A stretch of DNA of 64,000 nt from assembly GCF_020177375.1 (NCBI RefSeq), contig NZ_JAIWHV010000001.1, positions 310,001 through 374,000 of the forward strand, written 5' to 3'. Under the pieces are notes generated by a model. That model ran no database searches. It was not told the DNA's origin and worked only from the letters and a program-made list of their open reading frames with translations. Within the stretch, counting starts at the first letter, position 1; the number at the start of each line of letters is the position of its first letter. This DNA is from Saliphagus infecundisoli (GTDB lineage: Archaea > Halobacteriota > Halobacteria > Halobacteriales > Natrialbaceae). Both the position numbers and the translations under genes were made by a program. This document shows, piece by piece, positions 25,868-33,464 of this stretch.

Positions 25868-26608
25868 TCACGTCCTCGACGCGGCGTCCTCGATCCACGG
25901 GGGTGGAGACAGGTCGGCGACCGAGTCGACCCGGTAGGTCGGATCCTGGCCCCGGGCGTCGGGATCCGCCGACACCCAGACGGAGTCGAGGCCGGCGGCG
26001 GCCGCGCCGGCGACGTCGGTCTCGAGGGAGTCGCCGACGTGGACCGCGGTCGCAGACGCCGCGCCGAGGGCACCGAGCGCGCGCTCGAACGGCCGCGGGT
26101 CCGGCTTCGGCGGCGTCTCCGCGCCCGCGACGACGACCGCGTCGATCCAGCGTTCGAGGCCGACGGCCTCCATCTTCGTCCGCTGGGCGTCCCGCGCGCC
26201 GTTGGTGACGACGCCCAGCCGGTGCTCCCGGCCCAGTTCCTCGAGCACGCGGGCGGCTCCCGGCAGTAGTTCGACGTTCGACTGGTCGCGCTCGTCGGCG
26301 AACGCCGCCGCGACCTCGCGTCCGAGGCGCTTCGGGTGGCCGTTGTCGGCGGCCAGCGCCGCGAAGCAGGCCGACCGGAGTTCGGCCATCGAGCCCGAGC
26401 GTTCGGCGAACTCGTCGTAGCGCGCGTAGTACTCCTCGACGGCGAAGAGGGGCTCGACACCGACGCTCTCGAAGGCCGCCTCGAGGACCGTTCCGGGCGA
26501 GCGCTCGTACCGGAGGAGCGTTCGGTCGAGGTCGAACGTGACCGCCTCGATTCCGCCCGTTCTCTCGACTCCCATCTCGATGTCGTCGGTTCGTCCGTCG
26601 ACGGCCAT
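25868..26608 (-). CDS. HAD-superfamily hydrolase
   Basis: The product has 246 residues from ATG 26608; ATG 26575 (MGVERTG) is an equally possible start. HAD motif I is AVTFDLDRTLLRYE, motif II VVTNGA, motif III the lysine in PPKPDPRPFERAL, motif IV VHVGDSLETDVAGAAAAGLD. A helical cap lies between motifs I and II, as in phosphoglycolate-phosphatase-like (subfamily IA) enzymes. It is probably a small-molecule phosphatase. It is the last of three minus-strand genes; the 25-bp gap to the methyltransferase contains an 11-bp tandem duplication. Confidence 0.9.
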   Translation of the reverse strand: MAVDGRTDDIEMGVERTGGIEAVTFDLDRTLLRYERSPGTVLEAAFESVGVEPLFAVEEYYARYDEFAERSGSMAELRSACFAALAADNGHPKRLGREVAAAFADERDQSNVELLPGAARVLEELGREHRLGVVTNGARDAQRTKMEAVGLERWIDAVVVAGAETPPKPDPRPFERALGALGAASATAVHVGDSLETDVAGAAAAGLDSVWVSADPDARGQDPTYRVDSVADLSPPPWIEDAASRT

Positions 26609-26630
26609 CAAGCTACCGGCAAGCTACCGG
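26609..26630. repeat. 11-bp tandem direct repeat
   Basis: The unit caagctaccgg occurs twice head to tail directly before the HAD start codon, inside the short spacer after the methyltransferase stop codon. It looks like a recent slippage duplication. Confidence 0.7.
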
Positions 26631-26633
26631 GGG

Positions 26634-27194
26634 CTACTCGAGGGTCGCGATCAGCAGGAACGTCTCGGGCCGGACCGCCTCGTGGCGGACGGCGAACCCG
26701 GTCTCGTCGAGCGCGCTCGCGGCCTCGTCGGCGCCGTACCGTTCCTCTACGGGCGGGCCGTACTCGCCGGTACCGCTTACCGCCCAGTCGGCGACGACGA
26801 GGCGGCCGTCGGGGGCGAGGACCCGCCGGATCTCCGCGAGCGCCGCGTCGCTGGCGAACTCGTGGTAGGTCATCGTCGAGAACGCGACGTCGACGGCGCC
26901 GTTCGCGAGGGGCAGGTCGCCCACGTCGCTCGTGACGAGCGAGACGTTCTCGGGGACGCCCTTCTCCCGGTAGTAGTCGTGCATCGCCGCCTGAACGTCG
27001 ACCGCGTGGACCGTGTCGACGTGTGGGGCGACGTCGTCGGTGAAGAAGCCGGTCCCGCTGCCGAGGTCGGCGACGACGTCCTCCGGTGTGGGCGAGAGCG
27101 CCCACAGCAGTTCCTCGGCCGAGAGAAAGCGGTATCGCCGTCCGGCATCCTCCAGTCTGTCCGCCCTTGAGACGTCGAACGTGTGGTGGCCCAC
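26634..27194 (-). CDS. Class I SAM-dependent methyltransferase
   Basis: The product has 186 residues. It opens MGHHTFDVSRADRLEDAGRR, motif I is VVADLGSGTGFFTDDVA near residue 38, then VHAVDVQAAMHDYYREKG, DLPLANGAVDVAFSTMTYHE and VVADWAVSGTGEYGPP. This is the UbiE/Methyltransf_11 type; a small-molecule acceptor is likely. It starts 2 bp after the DUF302 gene stop codon, so it is the middle gene of a three-gene operon (DUF302, methyltransferase, HAD). Confidence 0.88.
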   Translation of the reverse strand: MGHHTFDVSRADRLEDAGRRYRFLSAEELLWALSPTPEDVVADLGSGTGFFTDDVAPHVDTVHAVDVQAAMHDYYREKGVPENVSLVTSDVGDLPLANGAVDVAFSTMTYHEFASDAALAEIRRVLAPDGRLVVADWAVSGTGEYGPPVEERYGADEAASALDETGFAVRHEAVRPETFLLIATLE

Positions 27195-27196
27195 CG

Positions 27197-27637
27197 TTAC
27201 AGCTCCTCGAACGCCGCGTCGACGAGTTCGCCGGTCTCGGCGACGATGTCGGCCATTTCCTCGTCGTCGGGCGCCATCCCGACCAGCCGCGCGATCCGCA
27301 TGATCGAGACGTGGTAGACGCGCTGTCGGCCGGGTTCTTCCTCCCAGACGACGACGTTACACGGGAACAGCGCGCCGAGTTGACCGTTGCTGGCGTCGAG
27401 GGCGCGGTCGGCGACGGCGGGATTGCACGCGCCGAGGACGTAGTAGGGGTCGCGGTCGGCATCGACTTTCTCGTTGAGCAGGTCCGAGGGAGAGAACTCG
27501 ACGGGAACGCCGAAGCCGGCGTCGGTGAACACCTCGCGGACGTGTTCGATCGCCTCCTCGTGGCCCATGGAGAGGACGGCCTCCTTCTCGCCGATGTCCT
27601 CGGGATCCAGCCGTGCGGGGTCGATTGGGAGCGTCAT
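27197..27637 (-). CDS. DUF302 domain protein
   Basis: The product has 146 residues. EAIEHVREVFTDAGFGVPVE and YVLGACNPAVADRALDASNG followed by LGALFPCNVVVWEEEPGRQR are hallmarks of DUF302, a small alpha/beta domain often found in redox or metal-stress settings; its biochemical role is not established. First gene of a three-gene minus-strand operon; T-rich aggttttcgtg about 30 nt upstream may be its TATA element. Confidence 0.9.
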   Translation of the reverse strand: MTLPIDPARLDPEDIGEKEAVLSMGHEEAIEHVREVFTDAGFGVPVEFSPSDLLNEKVDADRDPYYVLGACNPAVADRALDASNGQLGALFPCNVVVWEEEPGRQRVYHVSIMRIARLVGMAPDDEEMADIVAETGELVDAAFEEL

Positions 27638-27756
27638 TCGTGGACAGTTGTGGGTGCGTCACGAAAACCTCTTCCGGATCCGCCGCTCCTCTCCGGTGGA
27701 GGGCTACCGTCGATCACGGCCGAGCGAGGGCCGGACCACGGGGTCCCCGACGGAGG

Positions 27757-28683
27757 CTACGGCCAGTCGGGATCGACGCCGGCCAGGGTCGCACACGTCG
27801 ACCAGAGCCGAGCCCGGAGTTCGGGGTCACCCACCCGCGGATCGGGTTCCGTCCGTTCGGTCCCGTGGAAGTAGGCGCCCGTCACGTCCTCGACTGCCGT
27901 ACTGTCGCTCAGGTGAACGATCCCCTCCGCGCCCTCGGCGACGCTCGTCGCGACGAACGGGAGCACGCGGGCGGCGGTGACGACCACTCGGAACAGCGGA
28001 CCGACGTGGCGGTAGAGTCCGCTTCCGGGCACGAATCCGGGGTGGAAGGCGTTGACGGAGACGCCGACGTCCCCGAAGCGGTCGGCGAGTTCGACCGCAA
28101 AGAGGAGGTTGGCGAGCTTCGACCGTGCGTAGGCGTCGAGAGCGTCGTAGTCGCCGGTACAGTCGATCCCCTTCTCGAGATCGAGGTCGCCCCGCGAGTG
28201 GACGGCCGAGGAGGTGACGACCACGCGGGCGGGCGCCGACGCCCGCAGGAGGCTGGCCAGCTCGTGGGCGAGCAGGTAGGGCGCGAGCTGGTTGACCGCG
28301 AAGGTCTCCTCGACGCCGTCCCACGCGAGCCGACACTCCTCCCGAGCGAGGGCAGCGTTGAGACCGAGCGTGTCGAGCCGATCGGTTCGGTCGCGGACGG
28401 TCGCTGCGAGGTCGCGGACGGCGGCGGGCGAGGCGAGGTCCGCCCGGAGGAACTCGGCCTCTCCGCCGGCCGCCCGGATGCGGTCGGCAACCGACTCGCC
28501 ACGGCGCCGGTCGCGGCCGTGGACGTAGACCTTCCAGCCGCGGGCCCCGAGTTCGACCGCAGCGGCGGTCCCGATCCCGTCGGTCGAACCGGTGAGGAGG
28601 GCGGTCGGCGTCCTCTCTACCGTCCGGCCGAGGCCGGTGTCGTCCGCCGATCCCATGGCTCGAGCGAGCGCCTCGCTCATCAT
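27757..28683 (-). CDS. Short-chain dehydrogenase/reductase (retinol-dehydrogenase-like)
   Basis: The product has 308 residues from ATG 28683. A GGAG lies 8 nt before this ATG, one of few clear Shine-Dalgarno sites here, which favours it over ATG 28680. The cofactor loop is ALLTGSTDGIGTAAAVELGA, followed by NADP-type VHGRDRRRG, LGLNAAL (in place of NNAG), catalytic Ser in VVTSSAVHS and YARSK. The C-terminal half carries a PGFVPGSGLYRH segment. It is probably an NADP-dependent oxidoreductase of lipophilic alcohols or ketones. The frame remains open into the tRNA-Met region, which is rejected. Confidence 0.92.
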   Translation of the reverse strand: MMSEALARAMGSADDTGLGRTVERTPTALLTGSTDGIGTAAAVELGARGWKVYVHGRDRRRGESVADRIRAAGGEAEFLRADLASPAAVRDLAATVRDRTDRLDTLGLNAALAREECRLAWDGVEETFAVNQLAPYLLAHELASLLRASAPARVVVTSSAVHSRGDLDLEKGIDCTGDYDALDAYARSKLANLLFAVELADRFGDVGVSVNAFHPGFVPGSGLYRHVGPLFRVVVTAARVLPFVATSVAEGAEGIVHLSDSTAVEDVTGAYFHGTERTEPDPRVGDPELRARLWSTCATLAGVDPDWP

Positions 28684-28790
28684 ATCTCTTTCTCCGGGCC
28701 CCGACCGGTTCGTTTCCCGGCGGTGAGGCCGTTTTTCTCGCCCCGCTCGGTGCGTTTCGTGGACGCGTCGCTCGATCGTCGTTTGAGTAG

Positions 28791-28932
28791 TGCCCGGGGA
28801 GGGCTCCGAACCCTCGATCTCCGCATGTCCCAGGTTCGAGGCTCGGCGGTCCTCGAGGGACACGGGGCGGCAACCGCACCGAATCTCTGAACCCTATGAG
28901 TGCGGCGCTATGTCCAGCTAAGCCACCCGGGC
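28791..28932 (-). tRNA. tRNA-Met(CAT), elongator type, with 68-nt intron
   Basis: On the minus strand exon 1 (28932-28895) gives the acceptor strand GCCCGGG, a D-arm, and the anticodon strand CCGCA with loop CTCATA; exon 2 (28826-28791) gives the last loop base, TGCGG, the T-arm GAGGG/TTCGGAG/CCCTC, CCCGGGC and discriminator A. All stems pair. The intron (28894-28827) sits after position 37 as usual, and GGTTC/GAACC near its ends can form the bulge-helix-bulge needed by the splicing endonuclease. Haloarchaeal elongator tRNA-Met is known to carry an intron; tRNA-Ile2 (also CAT) is a less likely reading. CCA is not encoded. Confidence 0.92.
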
Positions 28933-28958
28933 TCGGTTTCGGGTAGTGCGGTCGCTTT

Positions 28959-28968
28959 CTTTAAGCTT
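28959..28968 (-). promoter_or_regulatory. TATA-like box of tRNA-Met
   Basis: The sequence ctttaagctt is centred about 31 nt before the tRNA 5' end, the normal spacing for archaeal tRNA promoters. Confidence 0.5.
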
Positions 28969-28982
28969 TGTATTCGCCCGCG

Positions 28983-29003
28983 GGGTGAAACGGAGCGACA
29001 CCC
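28983..29003. other. Short hairpin with GGAGCGA loop
   Basis: GGGTG and CACCC pair around the loop aaacggagcga, 24 bp beyond the stop codon of the zinc-ribbon protein gene at 29027. The loop resembles loops in the hairpin arrays behind tRNA-Val and tRNA-Ser. It could serve as a 3'-end structure; there is no T-run. Confidence 0.45.
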
Positions 29004-29026
29004 GCTCGTGGCTGCCATCGAACCGA

Positions 29027-29386
29027 TCACTCCCGGCCGAGGACCTTCCGGAGACAGGTCGGGCCGAACGGTCCGAGTTCGTCGGTCTCGAGGTCGACGA
29101 AGTGGCCCGTCGAGAGGCCCGCGCCACAGCGTCGACACTCGAACTCGCCCTCCCTGTGGACGACCTGGCTCCCGAAATCGACGCGCCGGCGGCTCCCTGG
29201 ACGGATGATTCCGTCCTCGCGCTCGACGAGCCCCCGGAGTTCGGCCTCGTCCAGGATCGTCCGCGTCACCGTCGGGTCGTTCGTCACGCTCTCGAGCCGG
29301 TCGACGGCCTCGGGAAGCGGGAGGCGCTCGTCCTCTGCGTGCGCGAGGAGTGCGAGCCCCAGTTCGACGCGGTCGTCGGTCGCCAT
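29027..29386 (-). CDS. Small protein with helical N-domain and zinc-site C-terminus, unknown function
   Basis: The product has 119 residues. The N-terminal 70 residues are helical and may form a winged helix (RVELGLALLAHAEDERLPLP, then VTRTILDEAELRGLVEREDG). The C-terminus has FECRRCGAGLSTGHFVDLET and GPTCLRKVLGRE, a CxxC with a later Cys and His that could hold one zinc. It resembles uncharacterised haloarchaeal families (possibly DUF5830), but this assignment is from memory of the pattern only. It is monocistronic; the zinc-finger micro-protein gene lies 43 bp upstream on the same strand. Confidence 0.75.
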   Translation of the reverse strand: MATDDRVELGLALLAHAEDERLPLPEAVDRLESVTNDPTVTRTILDEAELRGLVEREDGIIRPGSRRRVDFGSQVVHREGEFECRRCGAGLSTGHFVDLETDELGPFGPTCLRKVLGRE

Positions 29387-29429
29387 CGTTCGGGGGTGGC
29401 GTTCACGGGGAGATAAACGTTGTCTCCCG

Positions 29430-29603
29430 CTACCGGAAGGGGTCGCTGCAGTCGATTACGACCCCGTGGTTCGGACAGACGTACTTGCAGTGGCGTGCGT
29501 ACATCGCTCGCCCGCAGTGGGGACACGCTGGCGGGCCGCCCGTCCGATCCGTGCTTCCTCTCGTATCGCCGTCCGCACCCCGATCACTACTCCCGTCGGT
29601 CAT
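29430..29603 (-). CDS. HVO_2753-like zinc-finger micro-protein
   Basis: A 57-residue protein read directly from the minus strand, ATG at 29603. It begins with a short acidic stretch (MTDGSSDRGADGD) and ends with CPHCGRAMYARHCKYVCPNH and GVVIDCSDPFR. The set CxxC, a histidine-rich middle and CPNH/DC gives the paired zinc sites of the conserved haloarchaeal HVO_2753 type of small zinc-finger proteins, which in Haloferax have been linked to swarming and biofilm formation. It is too short for standard gene callers but every signature residue is present. Confidence 0.85.
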   Translation of the reverse strand: MTDGSSDRGADGDTRGSTDRTGGPPACPHCGRAMYARHCKYVCPNHGVVIDCSDPFR

Positions 29604-29656
29604 ACCCGGTTTTTCGTCGGGAGCATGCTAAGGGATGCGGGTCGGGGGCGACGGCG

Positions 29657-29968
29657 CTACCGGACGTCGGTCGCGATTCCGGGGAGCCGTCCCCTCGAGG
29701 CGGCTTCGGTGACCGCGTGGACGAGCGCCGTCGCCGGCTCGTAGGCGACGTAGTCGTCCGCGGGCTTGAACGCGGCGACCTTCCAGAAGCCCGGCGCTCG
29801 AAAGGTCAACTCGCATCGACCCGTCCGGTCGGTGACTGCCGTGTCAGTATGGCTGACGACCCTGACGCCCTCGACGGGTTTGTGCCAGTCTCTGACCCGG
29901 AACGCGACCGGATCGCCGACGACGACCTCGCCTGCGGTCTCGAGGACGAGCGGGCGACGATCGATCAT
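29657..29968 (-). CDS. Small Ig-like/carboxypeptidase-regulatory-like domain protein
   Basis: The product has 103 residues. The run PVEGVRVVSHTDTAVTDRTG followed by CELTFRAPGFWKVAAFKP resembles a single carboxypeptidase-regulatory or Ig-like beta-sandwich in which a repeated turn (TDRTGR) is followed by a hydrophobic strand. There is no signal peptide, so it should be cytosolic. No enzyme motif is visible. It lies between nrdJ and the zinc micro-protein gene, all on the minus strand, with its own start 61 bp downstream of the nrdJ stop codon. Confidence 0.7.
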   Translation of the reverse strand: MIDRRPLVLETAGEVVVGDPVAFRVRDWHKPVEGVRVVSHTDTAVTDRTGRCELTFRAPGFWKVAAFKPADDYVAYEPATALVHAVTEAASRGRLPGIATDVR

Positions 29969-29989
29969 GCGACTAGTTGGCGCCCGACG

Positions 29990-29998
29990 AGCAAAAAC
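29990..29998 (-). terminator. T-run, possible nrdJ terminator
   Basis: On the minus strand gggtttttgc lies about 35 nt after the nrdJ stop codon. A run of five T in this GC-rich context is the usual archaeal termination signal; no hairpin precedes it. Confidence 0.35.
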
Positions 29999-30029
29999 CC
30001 GTCACCCGAACTCGAAAGCCGTTACCCCG

Positions 30030-33000
30030 TCAGCACTCGCTCCAGCCACACGACTCGCAGGTCTTACAGCCTTCCGAGAAGTAAAGTGTCATCGAGCCAC
30101 ACTCGGGACACTCGGGGCTCTCGCCGGCGTCGATGAGGTCCTGGGTCGCGTCTGCGGCTTCGTGCTCCTCGGACCCGGGAGCGTCGGGTGCAGCGGTGTC
30201 GGTCACTGCGCCGCCGTCGGTCTCGGGTCCCTCGATCCCGTCCGGTGCCACCTCGTCGGCGCCTGCCGACTCCTCTAGGGTCTGCTGGGTGGGGTAGGTT
30301 TTGTCGAGTTCGCCGTCGAGATACCGCCGGAGGGCGGTCCCGAAGGCGTCGGGGATCGACTGGATCTGCTCGCCCTTGTCCCAGGCGACCTTCGGCGACC
30401 GGATCCCCTCTAACTTGTCTACGATCTCGTAGGGATCGACGCCCGAGCGGAGCGCGACCGAGATCGTCTTCGCCAGCGCCTCCGTAAAGGAGCCGGTGAA
30501 GCCGCCGCTGTTGCCCGTGTTCGCGAACAGCTCGAACGGCTGGCCGGTCTCGGGGTCCTCGTTGAGCGTGATGTAGACCTTGCCGTAGCCGGTCTCGATG
30601 CGCTGGCTGACCCCTCGGAGGGTGTCGGGGCGCGCCCGCTTTTCTGCGTACTCGACGTCCTCGCCGATCAGCGCCTCGGCGGATACGTCGGCGAGCTCGC
30701 GGACGTCCTCGCTCTCGAGGAACGTCTCCATGTCGCCGAAGACCTCCTCGATCTGGGCGACGATCGCTTCTGCGGCCTCGCCCTCGTCGGCGAAGTCGGC
30801 GTTGTCCGCCCGGGTCGTGAGCACCTGTTTGGTCCGCGTGCCGTCGCGGTAATAGGTGACGCCTTTCCCGCCGTGGTCGTAGACCCACTCGAAGACGTCC
30901 TTTGCGTCCTCCAGACTGGAGTCGTTGGGGGCGTTGACGGTCTTCGAGATGGCCGAGTCCACGCCCTCCTGGCAGGCACACTGGACCGCGGCGTGTTGTT
31001 TCGCGGTGAGGTCTCCCGTGATGACGAACAGTTCGCCGATGGCGTCGGGCACGGTTTGGAGCCCTTCGACGCCGTCGAACTCGTTGCTGCTCATCTGCTC
31101 TTGGGCTTCCTCCTTGACGGCGTCCACGTCGATGCCGTTCTCCTCTAACACTCTGAGGAAGTAGTCGTCGAACTCCACGAGCATCTCGTCGCCCTGGACG
31201 TCGTCGGTGACGTTCTTGTAGTAGGCGACGTTGTAGATGGGCTCGCAGCCGCCGGTGGTGTTGCCGACCATCGACGTGGTTCCGGTGGGCGCGATGGTCG
31301 TCACGTTGTGGTTGCGGATCGGGAACCCCTCCGCCCAGTCGTCGGCGCTCTCGCCGGTCTGGCGCTCGAACCACTCGCGGTACTCGGTGGGGTTCGCGTA
31401 CTTCGACTCGCCCCAGTCGGCGAACGATCCTCGCTCCTCGGCGAGTTCGTGGCTTTTTGCCTTCGCGCCGTGGTTGATGTGGGTCATCAGCTGGCGGGCG
31501 ACCTCGTTGCCCTCGTCGCTGCCGTACTCGATGCCCAGCTGGATGTAGAGTTGGGCGAGACCCATGATCCCCAGCCCGATCTTGCGCATGTCCCGGACGG
31601 TCTCTTCGATCTCCTCGACCGGGAAGTCCGACATCGTGACGACGTTCTCCAAAAAGCGCGTGCCATAGGAGATGCGCTCGTCGAACTCCGACCAGTCGAT
31701 GGCCTCCGAGAGGAACGCCTCGATGGCTGCCTCGTGGCTGTCGTACTCCGCGCCGTGTTCGTCGGCCCAGACGCGCCAGTCGGGGGCGTCGAGCGCGGCG
31801 AGCGTCGAGAGGTTGATGTGGCCGAGGTTGCAGGCCTCGTACTCCTCCAGGGGCTGCTCGCCGCAGGGGTTCGTCGCCAGAATCCGGTGGTCCGGCTCCG
31901 CCTCGACGTCGAAGGAGTGTTCCTCGTTGACCCGCTCTAAGTAGATCACGCCGGGTTCGCCGTTCTCGTGGGCGCCCGAGACGATGCGCTCCCAGACGAT
32001 CTCGGCGGGAATCGAGAGCGGTTCGCCGACCTCGACGTGGTCGCCGAGGTCGTAGCGCTCGTACATCTCCTTGGTCTCGGCGGTCGCGACGTGGGGCTCC
32101 TCGGTACGGGGGTTGGTGAACGTGTACTCCTCGCCCGCCCTGAGGGCCTCCATGAAGCCGTCGGTGACTCCCACGGAGATGTTGAAGTTCGAGAGGTGGC
32201 CCTCGACGGCGTTCCGGAGGTGTTTGGGGACCTTCCCGTCGTCGTCGATCAGCTCGCGGGCCTCCTCTAAGGCCTCGCCGAAGGTCGTGTAGGTGTAGTC
32301 GTCGGGGTCGTTGAGCCGCAGCGAGTGGGCAAGCGAGACGTCCTTGTTCTTGGCGTGGATGAACTCGATGACGTCGGGGTGGGAGACCCGCATGATCCCC
32401 ATCTGGGCGCCCCGGCGGGTGCCCCCCTGGGCGATGGTCTCACAGAGCTGGTCGTACGTCCGCATGAACGTGATCGGGCCCGACGCGATGCCGCCCGTCG
32501 AGCCGACGCTGTCGCCGTAGGGGCGAAGCTGCCAGAAGCCGTAGCCGACGCCACCGCCCGACTGGAAGACCTCGGCGGCCTTCTTTGCGGTCTCGTGGAT
32601 GTCCGCCAGATCGTCGTCGGGGCTCATGACGAAACACGCCGAGAGCTGCTGGAGCTCGTCGCCGGCGTTCATCAGCGTCGGCGAATTCGGCATGAAGGAG
32701 AGGTGCTCCATGCCATCGACGAACGTGTCGGCGACGCCCTCGACGTGTTCCCGTACCTCCGCGGGGAGTTCGGGAACGATCGTCTCGTAGGCGAATTTGT
32801 TGACGTTCTCCTCGGTGAGCGCCGTCTCGACGTCTGTGTCCTCGGCGGTGACGCCCTCGCCGAAGACCTCCTCGGCCAACTCGTCCCGGCGCGGATGGTC
32901 GGGCTTGAGCTGGTCGGGCGTGACGCTGACTTCGACGCCCTGGCGATCCGCCTCGTAGACGGCTTCGGCGAGCGCGACGTTGCGCCCGACGCGGGTGAAC

Positions 33001-33167
33001 AGTTCCTCCTGGCTCTCGACGAGTTCGCCGTCGCTGTCCTTCCGAAGGTATCGAGCGGGCAGGACGTTGTGGTAGGCATTGTCGGTCATCCGCTCTTCCA
33101 GCGTGTCCCCCTCGGTGCGTTTCACCGGCAGGGTGAGTTCGCCCGCGCCGGGGTCGGCGTCGCTCAT
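30030..33167 (-). CDS. nrdJ: Adenosylcobalamin-dependent ribonucleotide reductase (class II)
   Basis: The product has 1045 residues. The ten-stranded barrel is marked by LSFMPNSPTLMNAG and QQLSACFVMSPDDDLADI (redox Cys), FQSGGGVGYGFWQLRPYGD, the radical-site NPCGEQPLEEYEACNLGHIN and PTGTTSMVGNTTGG. The C-terminus ends CPECGSMTLYFSEGCKTCES followed by CGWSEC, a zinc-ribbon-like cysteine tail used to re-reduce the active site. It makes deoxyribonucleotides from ribonucleotides without oxygen. No small subunit gene lies nearby, as expected for class II, and no intein interrupts the gene although inteins are frequent in haloarchaeal homologs. A GAGGTGG about 8 nt before the ATG is a Shine-Dalgarno sequence. 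Confidence 0.96.
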   Translation of the reverse strand: MSDADPGAGELTLPVKRTEGDTLEERMTDNAYHNVLPARYLRKDSDGELVESQEELFTRVGRNVALAEAVYEADRQGVEVSVTPDQLKPDHPRRDELAEEVFGEGVTAEDTDVETALTEENVNKFAYETIVPELPAEVREHVEGVADTFVDGMEHLSFMPNSPTLMNAGDELQQLSACFVMSPDDDLADIHETAKKAAEVFQSGGGVGYGFWQLRPYGDSVGSTGGIASGPITFMRTYDQLCETIAQGGTRRGAQMGIMRVSHPDVIEFIHAKNKDVSLAHSLRLNDPDDYTYTTFGEALEEARELIDDDGKVPKHLRNAVEGHLSNFNISVGVTDGFMEALRAGEEYTFTNPRTEEPHVATAETKEMYERYDLGDHVEVGEPLSIPAEIVWERIVSGAHENGEPGVIYLERVNEEHSFDVEAEPDHRILATNPCGEQPLEEYEACNLGHINLSTLAALDAPDWRVWADEHGAEYDSHEAAIEAFLSEAIDWSEFDERISYGTRFLENVVTMSDFPVEEIEETVRDMRKIGLGIMGLAQLYIQLGIEYGSDEGNEVARQLMTHINHGAKAKSHELAEERGSFADWGESKYANPTEYREWFERQTGESADDWAEGFPIRNHNVTTIAPTGTTSMVGNTTGGCEPIYNVAYYKNVTDDVQGDEMLVEFDDYFLRVLEENGIDVDAVKEEAQEQMSSNEFDGVEGLQTVPDAIGELFVITGDLTAKQHAAVQCACQEGVDSAISKTVNAPNDSSLEDAKDVFEWVYDHGGKGVTYYRDGTRTKQVLTTRADNADFADEGEAAEAIVAQIEEVFGDMETFLESEDVRELADVSAEALIGEDVEYAEKRARPDTLRGVSQRIETGYGKVYITLNEDPETGQPFELFANTGNSGGFTGSFTEALAKTISVALRSGVDPYEIVDKLEGIRSPKVAWDKGEQIQSIPDAFGTALRRYLDGELDKTYPTQQTLEESAGADEVAPDGIEGPETDGGAVTDTAAPDAPGSEEHEAADATQDLIDAGESPECPECGSMTLYFSEGCKTCESCGWSEC

Positions 33168-33464
33168 GCGCGAGCCACCTCGGCGGAAATCCCGGAATTC
33201 CCGTCGGTTTCGATCTGAATATAACTACGGCGTCCCATCATCTGTGACGAAGGTTCGGTGTTCATGTGTGATCTTAAAACTGCGGGTTTGGTTGTGTTAG
33301 GACAATACTGGTTGCATAGCTGCGGCTGGACTCTCGAATCTCTCCTTCCCTGGGACGGCCGGAGGGCCGTCGCCGCTTCGTGACGGCCTACGCGTCCCCC
33401 CGACTTAACGGTTGGTAGAGCGGATCGGAAGTGGTCGGAACGGTCACTTCGACGGGAGACCGGG
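33168..33464. other. 297-bp intergenic region between trpG and nrdJ
   Basis: This is one of the AT-richer parts of the window. It holds the nrdJ promoter (33217-33226), a second AT-rich spot around 33270-33277 (cttaaaac), an 8-bp palindrome GGAATTCC (33194-33201) in the nrdJ leader, and a hairpin ACGGCC/GGCCGT (33355-33370) that may end the trp transcript. No small gene with convincing composition was found on either strand. Confidence 0.5.
33217..33226 (-). promoter_or_regulatory. TATA box of nrdJ
   Basis: On the minus strand agttatattc lies about 55 nt before the ATG, predicting a leader of about 28 nt, which agrees with the Shine-Dalgarno sequence found there. Confidence 0.6.

Noticed and set aside
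30030-33167. An intein in nrdJ
   Set aside because: The 1045-residue chain is continuous RNR sequence with no Hedgehog/intein blocks and no splice-junction residues.
33355-33370. The ACGGCC/GGCCGT hairpin as a factor-independent terminator of trpDFEG
   Set aside because: No T-run follows on either strand; archaeal termination mainly needs T-rich DNA, so it is recorded only as a structure in the intergenic region.
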